From Talinum fruticosum (lineage: Eukaryota; Streptophyta; Magnoliopsida; Caryophyllales; Talinaceae): a DNA stretch of 64,000 nt. The notes beneath the pieces were generated by a model that ran no database searches, had not been told where the DNA came from, and saw only the letters and a program-made list of their open reading frames with translations. Positions 50,225 through 59,839 of the stretch are shown here, one piece after another. The translations under genes were made by a program, and so were the position numbers. The stretch is from contig JAITYX010000007.1 in assembly GCA_021018815.1 (NCBI GenBank), forward strand, positions 558,001 to 622,000. The letters run 5' to 3'. Within the stretch, counting starts at the first letter, position 1. Every line of letters starts with the position of its first letter.

Positions 50225-50760
50225 TTATCTCAATTTTTTAAAATCATTTTTCAAAGATGTGCTCTCGGTGTTAAGAGACTTTAGTTTCTCTTTAAAATAA
50301 GAAGATTCAAATTTGGACATCTCCTCCAAGGTAAACATATATCTAGCAAGATCATGCTTGGAGAATTTAAGAAAGTAGTTGATTACATCATGAGGATCTA
50401 TTTCCTCAAGCATCGATGCATCGTTGTCGACTCAAATCTAGCTTCGAGTCCGATATAGCCATTAGACATTAGATTCATCATTAGTGTCATCATCTTCTTC
50501 GACTCATCATCACTCCCGGTGGCTACTATAGCCTTTTTGTTCTTTTTGTTCTTCTTTCTCTTTGGATAATCTTTGACTATATGTTCTTTGCTACCACATT
50601 TAAAACCATAAGAATTCTTAGTTAAAAACAAATATGAAGAGGATGAGAATTTACCTTTTCTGTCTTTATTATAGAACTCTTGTTTAGGCTTCTTCTGTCA
50701 CTTTTTCTATTTCATCATTTTCTTGAATCTTTGGGCTAGAAGTTCCATGGGGTCATTGTT
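50225..50760 (-). pseudogene. Copia gag C-terminal part with CCHC zinc knuckle
   Basis: On minus, about 50635-50560 gives a knuckle reading YGFKCGSKEHIVKDYPKRKK, from a CYGCGxxGHxxxDCPK original; two of the Cys are lost (Phe and Tyr), so nucleic-acid binding by this motif is unlikely. A Lys-rich stretch and an acidic Ser/Met-rich stretch follow, then a coiled-coil-like segment (EEMSKFESSYFKEKLKSLN, about 50330-50274). The gag N-terminal half lies beyond the insertion, at 52800-53545. Confidence 0.75.
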
Positions 50761-50764
50761 AGCT

Positions 50765-52800
50765 TGTTGTATAGTTACAAATTAAACCACTACTAAGGCT
50801 TATAATAAACAATATAGCATAGGGAAGTAGGGATCGAATCCACGAGGAAAGATATAATAATATGTAAGTTTAAATCTAATTAAATTTACTACTCTTTAAA
50901 ACAACACAGAAAATATAAATCAGAAAATTAATATCTATAAATCACAGAAAATTATGTACTACTAAATAAATAATTTAGACAGAATAAAAAAACCATAATA
51001 ACCCAAAAATATTTTTGTATATTTTTTGAATAATTAAAACAGAAAACTAAAGTAGAAAATAAACAAATTCTAAAACAGAAAATTAAATAAGTAAAATTCT
51101 GCATTAAATTAAATACGAAAATAAATAATAAAACTATCCAGAATATTAATCCTAATTTTATTGACCTAACTAGACCCTAAAAATATAAAAATAAAATTTA
51201 AAACCGAAATTAAGAATTTATTTAGACTAAAAACATGCAGTAATTAAATCTGAAAATTTATCAAATTAATTTCAAAAATTCTAAAATTTAATTATAGAAA
51301 ACTAGGACACTATCTAAACTCTAAAAACAGATAAAACACGAAAAATAATTAAAAAAACCTATTTTTAAACTAATTTCTTACAAACCGACTCAAAAATAAT
51401 AAAAATTGACAGAAAAATAATCTAAAAATTAAAATACATAAAGACTCAAAATTAAATGAAATAAAATTTCTAAAACTAACCTAAAAGACTGTTATTTAAG
51501 GGGGATAATGAAATTAATAATAAAAGATTGTAACTTTGTAAATAAAAATTGACAACTAAGTAAAATAACTAAAAAGCAAATAAATAATATCAAAGATATC
51601 AATTTTATTAAAAACACTTAGTATAATCTATATCCACCAAGAAAATTATTATTTATCATTAACACACAAATTGATCTACCCCTAGCACTAGCACTAGAAT
51701 TTAATCAAATTAGAGCATTATGAATTAGAAAAATATCATCCAGCACCTAGTAACTAATCTACTAGCAAATTGATTTAAAAAGGATGTATGATAATTTTCT
51801 AATTAAAAAAGATGGATATGAGCCATCCATGATGAACTAGGGTGATACTTATATCTAAAAGATCAAGAGATTACGTACTTAAACCCTTTATACGATTATA
51901 TGAATTTATATAAAACTAATTAGCATGTACTCTAATTAATTAGACGTAAAAACATAAACATTAAGAACAAAGTATCATAGAATCATGGATAAAATCAATG
52001 AGAAACTAAAGATTAAAACTTGTTTCAAAATATCTAATTTAACATGGTTTTAAGTAGATTATACTAAGTATAAAAAAACTACTCAAACATAATGTAATTT
52101 AAAACACGTAAACTAAATAAAAATAACATCTTTAATATTAATCTAACAATAAAAATTCAATCTTTACTAATAGAAAATAACGATACTAAATAATACTACC
52201 GATATAAATTTCTTTGGATGCGGAAAGATTGACGATAATGGCTTCATAATGATCAACGATGATGAACGGTGATGATGATGAGAGGTTGGCCGCAAGGCTG
52301 ATGTTGATAATAATAATATGATGATGAGATGGGGAGGATACTGATGATTATGATGATAAAGGGGTTGGTGAGGTTGGTGATTATGTGAAGAATTTTTGTG
52401 GAGATAATTGATGATGAAGCGGCGCGAGTATTAAATAGTCGTGAGGGTGCTTGGCTTGGTTCCTCTTTCTTCTCTTCTAAGTTTCCTTCTTTTCATGCAA
52501 CTCTATGGAGGAGTCCTAGTGGGTTTAGGAGTATGATTATCTTCACTCTCCTCTTCAAATTAAGACTTCATAAAATAAAATATCATAAAATAAATATTTT
52601 ATGATACATTATTTTTATGGACCAACTTCATATCTTTTCTTGAACGCTTGATGGTAGCTAAAAATCCACTTTTAATGTCATTTCTTCTCTTTTCCATTTT
52701 ATTTGATAATTACCTAAAAATAAATAAAATAGAACAACTTAGATAAAATAAATTATATAATATAAACTAAATAATAACTAAAAATATGCTTAATTTACGA
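50765..52800. mobile_element. Unclassified 2-kb AT-rich insertion in copia gag
   Basis: Copia gag similarity stops near 52800 and resumes near 50760, so about 2 kb was inserted. The left side has TAGTTACAAATTAAACC and then GTAGGGATCGAATCCACGAGG (about 50831-50851), a motif I have seen in other plant repeats but cannot name. The interior is extremely AT-rich. Around 52200-52560 it becomes G-rich with ATGATGA repeats. Ends GTTACAAATTAAACC and GTAAATTAAGCAT (inverse of the right side) are weakly similar. No coding domain or clear duplication; class unknown. Confidence 0.5.
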
Positions 52801-53545
52801 TCGAACAACCTTCTTCGAGAATCTAAGGAGCTTAGACTTGGACCTTTTTCTTCCGAGTCCTTGAGAGCAATGTTTCTTTTGGTGTTGACCTCTGCTTCTT
52901 CCTCCTCTAGATGTAACTAATGGGTGAGGAGTTTCCCATTAAGCTCATCCGGCTTTAGTTGAGAAAGGTCCTGAGCTTCTTCTATTACCGTCACCTTAGG
53001 ACCCTATCTTTTCTTGGGTATACTCCTCGGAATATTTCTTACAACTTCTTCATGAGTCATCTTCCTTCCAAGAGATTTGAGATTGTTGATAATCTCAATG
53101 AAGCAAATGTACATCTGAGTGATGTTCTCATCAGCCTCCATCTTGAACATTTCATACTTGTGGAGATACTCGACTTATCTTGGCTTGCTTCACTTGATCT
53201 GGTACCTTCAAATGTAATAATCGGTGTATCCCAAACTTCTTTTGTTGTGTCACAGACAGATACTCTGTTGTATTATGTTGCATCAATTGTACACATTTGT
53301 GTGTTCATTGCCTTGAAGTTCTTTACCGTAGGTACCGTTTGAGTTCCTTCTGTCTTCATACGAGTGTAGTTTCCATTGCGAGATGATGTTCCGGACCTCC
53401 TCATCATATTCTTGAATGAAGCACTTTTGATCTTGTTCCAATGAGCGAAGTTTGATCCCTTGAACTTAGGTGTTCGAGTGAAAAATCTTCCTTCATCAAA
53501 CTCTCTATAGTTAAGACCCATTTTATCTTTAAACCTTGGATTTGT
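52800..53545 (-). pseudogene. Copia gag N-terminal part (UBN2/DUF4219 type)
   Basis: On minus, 53521-53273 is open: LNYREFDEGRFFTRTPKFKG then SNFAHWNKIK, the DUF4219-type start (P.F.G.NF..W...). It continues with frame changes as YNRVSVCDTTKEVWD, ITFEGT, MFKMEADENITQMYICFIEI and INNLKSLGRKMTHEEVVRNI (about 53275-53040), the UBN2 core. The start lies about 60 bases after the primer-binding site. No full-length frame remains. Confidence 0.85.
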
Positions 53546-53566
53546 TAGATCTTTTGAGAAGGCTAG

Positions 53567-53578
53567 GCTTTGATACCA
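53567..53578 (-). other. Primer-binding site of the copia element
   Basis: On minus TGGTATCAAAGC, complementary to the 3' end of initiator methionine tRNA (usual TGGTATCAGAGC) with one change, two bases inside the 5' LTR end at 53581. This fixes minus orientation and LTR identity. Confidence 0.88.
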
Positions 53579-53580
53579 AT

Positions 53581-54965
53581 TGAAGGTTTTCCCTTAAGAG
53601 TCCGAATCACCCTAGGGAGTGAATAGGGTGTGACGGAAATTTTGTGGAATAATAAAGTTTTCTACAAAGTACGAACTTAGAAAACTATGCTGGCTCTAGA
53701 TTGGACTCAAAAATGTAAAACTCGAAGTAACGTAGAAACCCTCATGGGGTAGAAAACCACGAATGATGTCAATCTAGACACCAAGTCAAATCCACTATTT
53801 TGAATCCACAAAATACAAGGACTAACTCTTACGAAATTGCTCCCATAGACACATAAATTCACTTATCTATTCTAGTACTTACTAACTGAGATAACCCTTA
53901 TAGCTAGGGACAAGCTGAGCTAAGTTAACCCTTACAGCTCAGTCAAGGGACTTTATAGGAATTGAGAATAAGTAAGAGTGTTTACAAGACTTTCTCTTTA
54001 CAACTTAGAAAGTAAGAACTTAAGTACGGAGTTGGAAAGCTAGAAAAGATTGAGAATGAATATATTTCGTTCGGTTCCGAGCAATCTTCAAGTCTTGTAG
54101 AATAACTTCTATTTATATTCAGCAAAGCAAAGTAGCCATTGTGATCGATTTTGAAATGGGAAGCTTCACTAGCCGTTGTAACAGGTAGTCTGCGTCCCTT
54201 AGAAAAGGAGTCGTTGTAAATGTGAACATTGTGCTTCGGTCCTTGGCTCTAAAGGTGGCCCAACCCACTAGTTATGATTGAGATCTAAGATGAAAACAAT
54301 CGTTAGACTCAAAGTTGAAGTTTACTAGATTTGGAAACAAACAACCACGACACGATGTTAGAGCCTTGTCCTAAAACGAGTGCTTTTACATCTGCTTGGT
54401 GTTTAACGGTTAGAAGCCGGTTGCTTTTGCTTTTTAAAAAGAAATTAAAATACTTTAATCAACCTGCAAAAGCAAATCAAAGTGGTACTCAAAGTATAAA
54501 AATACTTTGGTACAAGATTAGGTAAGGATAATAATTAATTCATAATAATTAAACACTTAATTATCCTTAACTTGAGAGAATGAAATTTTTGAGTCTAATA
54601 TTCAATAGGTTCTAATTTCATTCTTTGTCTATCTTTTAGATGATCAAGAGATTAAGATTACATGGACACAATGCATTAAGTTGGTTAGGTAAATAATTTG
54701 TTGTTAATAAATCGACTTAGAAGTAAGAATTAACACGAGTAATTCTTTTCTACTTAACATATAAAGTCGAGCTCGGAATAATATATGCATGTAAAATTAT
54801 TTACTCATGACAACCGTCCGAGTTAATATGAGTGGGTCGAAACCCTGTGTTGTGTGTGTTTACTCGGTCAAGCAGTATTGAAAACTTAATGATGAGCTTC
54901 TTAAAGATTGAGAATGACTTGAATTTAAAACCATAGAGAGATAGAGAGTTATACCCGAGTCTTCG
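53581..54965 (-). mobile_element. 5' LTR of the copia element (family B)
   Basis: Homologous along its length to the solo LTR at 33897-35331. The minus-sense end is GGGAAAACCTTCA at 53581. The start is CGAAGACTCGGGTATAAC at 54965, where the expected TG is CG. Shared internal segments include CCATAGAGAGATAGAGAGTT (about 54932) and the CAAAGTATAAAAATACTTTGG near-palindrome (about 54490). At 1385 bp it is slightly shorter than the solo copy, through small deletions. Confidence 0.9.
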
Positions 54966-55782
54966 GGTTTCTCCCTTTCTTCTTCCTCTTGCTCGCCCTC
55001 TACTCACTGCTTACGTTTCCGGTTCTCGGCTTTTACGCCCTTGCTTTCTCCCTTGCCCTGCTTGTGCTCTTTTCCTGCTCGGCTTTTTTCCCTTTCCATT
55101 TCTGGTTCCGGTTCTTGCTCACTCTCTCGTCTCCCTCGCTTGTTCTCTAGTTCTCTGCCTATGTCTTGACCCCTTCTTCTTTGCTCTCATTGTGTCCCCT
55201 CGCCTTCTCCTTCTTTGCTCTCTCTCATTTCACCTCGGTCTATCGGTGCTCCTTTTCTTCTTCGCTCTCGCTCTCATTTCTCTACTCCCCTTTCTCTCTG
55301 TCCATTCTTTCTTTTTCCTCTTGCTTTCGCCCTCTATCTTTGTGTCTTGCTTCCTCTTTCTTTCCCCGTTCTATGCTTGCCTCTTCATCTCCCTCACTTG
55401 TCCTTTTTCTTTTTCTGCTCCCTCTCTCTTTCCTGGCTTCACAAAGGGAATCTAGCAAGTTTCCAATTTACACAAACCTTGCCACATATCAAAACCTAGC
55501 TGCCTCCCATTTACCCTTCTTTTTCCTTTTAATCCCTTTCTTTTAGCTAAGTATAAATGTTAGGAAAGGTAGGGTCAAAATATTTTTTAATTGGGTTTAT
55601 TCTAATAAGTCTAACTCGGGTCTAAATTATTTATTTCTTTCAACATTAATACACACGGAAAAATGTCAAATACTTAAATATAATCACGTATATAAGTAAT
55701 TAATCGACCCCATTTATTTAGTTAGAAACAATTAATTAATTTAACTCGTATAACCACCTCAATTAAAACTTCGGGTATTACA
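54966..55782 (-). mobile_element. Gypsy 3' LTR portion (minus), cut by the copia insertion
   Basis: On minus, GAATTTCGAGGACGAAATTC (55820-55801), GGAGGGAAGAAA (polypurine tract, 55794-55783) and then TGTAATACCCGAAG (55782) form the classic end of plant Tekay-like gypsy elements and start of the 3' LTR. The LTR runs down to 54966, where the copia LTR begins. A strongly CT-rich plus strand (54966-55540) gives long artefactual Ser/Leu/Phe-rich frames. The remainder of the LTR may be the fragment at 47172-47450. Confidence 0.65.
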
Positions 55783-55899
55783 TTTCTTCCCTCCTTAAAA
55801 GAATTTCGTCCTCGAAATTCACAACAAATATATAACCTTTAGCTAAGTAAAAAATATAAGATAAAAGGTAAGTAAATGTCCTACCTCATGTTCGAGTGT

Positions 55900-56851
55900 C
55901 CGGGTTGCCTCCTCCAAGCCCATCTATGCAAAAGACTCCCCTCCAGCTTGTGTTTCTTTAGTGTCTCTTTGGTCTCCACTAGGAAAATGGCGTTATTGAT
56001 TATGGGGTTGAGGTTGAAACCTTGATCCTTGAGTATTAACTCAATTGTTCCATACAACTCTTGGGCGGTTTGCTACCCGATGTCCGTATTCGCCACATCC
56101 AAAGCATGGGTCCGGGCTTACTTTACATGGTCCAGCATGATGGCGAAGACACTTTCCACAAAATTTTCTACCTTGGCCTCCCATTGGTTGCTTACATTTG
56201 AATTGTTGTCCCCAGGAGTAAATCTTTGTGCAATACCGTCACCTTAAGAACTAGAACCGTCCGAGTAAAATTTTCCTTGAGCTAGAGTTTTATCTCTTTT
56301 ACGAGCTTCACTTTCATCAATTACTCTTGCAATTTTAACTGCCCTTCGATACATATCCTAAAAATTGACAAAGGTATGTCGTGTTATTTTCTCCTTTATT
56401 TTTCCCTTTAGCCCATGCTTGAAGTGATCCATTCTCATTTCTTCTGTTGCCACTTAGGCGGGAGGAAAACGACTAAGTTCAAATTTTCCAACATATTCCA
56501 TGACACTTATGGTTTGTCCCTACCTTAGCTGGAGGAATTCTTGTTCTTTTGTCCATTTTACATATCTAGGATAGTACTTTGCATCCATCAAGGCTTTTAG
56601 TTGCACCCAGGTCAAAGGCATCTCCCCTTCTCTTGGTTTTACGGTTCCCCACCGGTATTCCGCTTCTCGGCCAAGCCGATAGGTGGCCAGCCATATCTTA
56701 ACTCTCTCAGGACATTCCATTATTTCAAATAAGTTCTCTATCTTCCTCAACCATTCCTCATAAGTGAATGGGTCTGACCCTCCCTTAAATTTCGGAGGCT
56801 TCAACTTATTGAACATACATATTATTTCCATTGTGGTGGGCTCAACTATAT
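55900..56851 (-). pseudogene. Gypsy gag (Retrotrans_gag) remnant
   Basis: On minus, 56810-56520 is open: FNKLKPPKFKGGSDPFTYEE, WLRKIENLFEIMECPERVKI, LATYRLGREAEYRWGTVKPR and YYPRYVKWTKEQEFLQLR, the retrotransposon gag domain (LxPPxFxG...W...E..F.......R..LA...L...A..WW). The second Trp of the usual EYWW is Arg-Trp here. Downstream it continues in shifted frames (NMLENLNLVVF; RRAVKIARVIDE; KRDKTLAQGKF) to about 55900. Confidence 0.85.
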
Positions 56852-58469
56852 TTATACGACACGACATCTGTCCACAAATATATATGAACATATGGTCTCT
56901 CTTAACTTTTAACTTATGATGAGATTAACAAATGAACTTATTCGTTCACAATATATCGATGAGATGGCTAACTTCAATTAGCATGTATTTACCTCATATA
57001 CAACGTTACATATATCTAGAATGTCTATTCTAGCTTTATATAGCTACTTTACACTTATTTCAACCATTTAGAAATTCTAAAACTAGAAGTCACTCAAGAC
57101 ATGACATCTATCTTCCTTGACCACTAACACTAATTATAGATATATACATTTTTGTTCAAGTATTTGACATGTCTTTACACATACTCATTTATTACTCAAG
57201 CATGAACCTCATAATTCAGTATATGTAGTTAAAATCTATCTCATTTAGTTCATTTCTAGAGAGAGGACCACAAGATTAAGTTTTATTCACAATCTAGATT
57301 TGGTTCAATAGTTCGATGACTCTAGATGCAACCCCAAACTACAACAAATAACATCAACAAAATACTAAATCAAAAAATTAACACCACCCAATTACCACAA
57401 GTTTCAAAACTCATTTAAATCTCTATACTTTAATTTCACGCTTTTCTTCTACCCCTTAAACCTCAATTTCTCATTAAACTTAATTCAATAGTAATTCAGA
57501 GAAATTCATAAATCACAAGAATTTAATTCTCTTATGCCATAACAACTTCAAACCGCCACAACTAGTCACGGATCATCACAACTACTATCTAGCTCACTTT
57601 TTCATACTTGTCTCTAAACTTGTCAATTTTCCGATTCTATTTCACATGAGCCACAATAACCACAAACTATCCGAAACCGTTATGATTTAACTCAAATAGT
57701 CACAACTCATCATAAATTATTACATTCGATTCAAATTCACAAATGGCCTCTCTCTAACCTGTCAATTCACTAATTTTGTTCATACAAGCCAAAATAATCA
57801 CAAACACCATAATCACAAACGGTTACTATTCCCTATATTCGACCAAATTTCCGCAATTCCATCTATCTACCAATCAATGTACTGATTATGTTTCTCAATT
57901 TGAAGTTGCTCCAAGATTTAGCTCATTCCATAATTTCAAATAATCAAACAACTCAACATACTTCATAATGTAATTCAATCATATGGAGAATCAATTCATA
58001 GTTACACTAAAGTTATTACCTCCCATAATTTTGCAATGCTCAAGTATCCAAAACAAACTTTCACAACATACTAGGCACAAGGTTTTGCATGGCTCGAAAA
58101 CTATTGTACTCTACACTAATTTCACTCATTGCTTCTCTAAAAAGGACGACATGGTAGGTGTCCAATCCAAAAGGCATATATGTATAATCTTCCCAAGTAA
58201 ATGCCATTGCAAGTCAATACTTAAGGCATATAATTTACCTCACCTTATGACATATAAGTCACACACTTAGCACATGCAAGTTACTCGCATATCACCTTAA
58301 TGGGCAATTTACAATCAACTAATTAACGAAGTTAACTAGGTAATCACCTATGAGTTAAGTTTTACACTTAAAGCCACACGTGTACTTGTTACAAATAAAT
58401 CACATTACCATATAATGAGGGAACCTAGAAAACTATATGTAATGCAAACATAAGCTCACCAAAACCTAT

Positions 58470-58480
58470 GCTCGATACCA
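58470..58480 (-). other. Primer-binding site of the gypsy element
   Basis: On minus TGGTATCGAGC, an initiator-Met-tRNA-type site with a small change, four bases inside the LTR end GGGGTGTTATA (lower edge 58485). Confidence 0.75.
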
Positions 58481-58484
58481 TAAA

Positions 58485-59710
58485 TATAACACCCCAAACC
58501 TCACCGGAGGAGTATTACATCACCAAGGTTCCCCAAAGGAACCCCTAAAGCTAATTAAGGTGTTGATTTGGTTTCCTAATCTCAACTTAATAGGTAATAT
58601 AGGTGATTTTATATTTCTTGAAATTTTTTCGAAAATGTTGACAGAGTTCTATCCGTAATATGACCTATCCCCTAGGCTTAAAGCCTTAAATGTGCAAAAA
58701 GATCATAATAAAACTCAACGAACCACACTTTAGAGTGTACAACTCATCCGCCACACGTCGGAGTCTAACCAAAGTATAGTTCACAACTCAAAAAGGTTTG
58801 TTTGGTTACATGCACTAGATTATACAAACATAAAGAACGATCAAGCCAAATACATCAAGGAAGCCACATAAGGCTTCACGTCAAACCTTCGATAGCTTAC
58901 TCTGTACTGGAAAGAAAAGAGAGAGAGAGAGACGGGGTGAGCAAACCACAAGCTCAGTGGGTAATTTATCCCAAAATCACAACATTTATACATTGCATGC
59001 ATACATACAACCCATTGAGTATTAGCATTTTAATAGCATAGTCCTCATTCCTTGTTTTCAACTCCAGTTTAAACATCCCCTATGTCCCACATATTTCTCA
59101 AATAACTATTTCTCATATTTCTAAACGGCTTACTAAATGAATCAAACCAAACCGAAATAAAATTTTAGTCATCTTTTAACTTTTAGCTTTTTAAGGTCAC
59201 ATTATCACCAATGCAACTCAATCAATATATTTCTCAAACCATTATTCAATTCTCTAATTGAATAAGGGTATTTTAAAACATTAAAGAATTATTCAATTCC
59301 CTAATTGAATAAAAGCATTTTCACATGTCAAATCATTACTCAATTCCCTAATTGAATAAAAGACGTTCTCGAGCATCGGATCGCTGGCTAGACACTAGTA
59401 ACCTTTCAATTTGGGTGACTCGCAACCCAAATTTGACCTTTTTGAATCTCAAGAACCACTAAAGTCAAGAAGGAGCTCTTGTCAAAGAATACCGGATTGC
59501 ACGATATCCTAAGGTCGGACCGCACAACCAAGTCCTCTGTTAGTACCGGACAATTAACTCGGACCGTATAGGTTAATCGAGAGTACCAGATCGCACGGTA
59601 TCTTGTGGTGCGGACTCCTCGGCTCTTAAGGCCACTTATCAATACACTAACTTAAAAGAGGACATTTGGAAAGACCGTATTTTGAAATTCCTATTTACAC
59701 TTGTGCATAC
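58485..59710 (-). mobile_element. Gypsy 5' LTR (minus), upper edge unresolved
   Basis: The minus-sense end is GGTTTGGGGTGTTATA at 58485 (expected TTACA). Content upward on plus: GGGTGAGCAAACCACAAGCTC (about 58935), then three copies of ATTCAATT(C/T)(C/T)CTAATTGAAT (59245-59360), then paired segments with CCGGATTGCACGATATCC and CCAGATCGCACGGTATCTTG (59490-59600). Such repeats are usual in long gypsy LTRs. I do not see the TG start; the similarity fades near 59710. Confidence 0.65.
59245..59360. repeat. Three spaced copies of a palindromic 20-mer
   Basis: ATTCAATTCTCTAATTGAAT, ATTCAATTCCCTAATTGAAT and CTCAATTCCCTAATTGAAT occur at roughly 45-50 base spacing. Each is a near-perfect palindrome (ATTCAATT / AATTGAAT). 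All lie within the gypsy 5' LTR. Confidence 0.85.
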
Positions 59711-59839
59711 GTTATATAATATACCTAAATTTATAAATGGGCCACACTCGAATTGCAGTGGTTACTTTCCAAATCCCAATTTCTCTACTTCCTTATGATT
59801 CCTTGTCTTCGTTATTAATTTCTCTGCTTCCCAAACCCT

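Larger units (their letters stand above)
47450..54965 (-). mobile_element. Copia retrotransposon (family B), minus strand, internally deleted
   Basis: On minus: 5' LTR 54965-53581, primer-binding site, gag (about 53545-50390), protease/integrase (about 49730-48350), then RNase H (48340-47730). The 3' LTR is missing and the lower edge near 47450 is estimated. A 2-kb insertion sits in gag (about 50765-52800). Most of the reverse transcriptase is deleted at about 48300-48345. The sequence style (SVDHKLYRGMI, LCARFQANPKESHL) is typical of plant copia. Confidence 0.88.
55783..58484 (-). mobile_element. Internal region of a gypsy element with gag but no visible pol
   Basis: Between the 5' LTR/primer-binding site (58485/58470) and the polypurine tract (55783) there are only about 2.7 kb. 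A gag reading is present at 56851-55900; nothing like protease, reverse transcriptase or integrase is seen. 56900-58450 is AT-rich leader sequence without long conserved frames. Either the element lost pol by deletion, or it is a non-autonomous family. Confidence 0.7.

Noticed and set aside
55166..55546. Overlapping Ser/Leu/Phe-rich ORFs on plus
   Set aside because: CT-rich LTR sequence gives open frames in all three phases.
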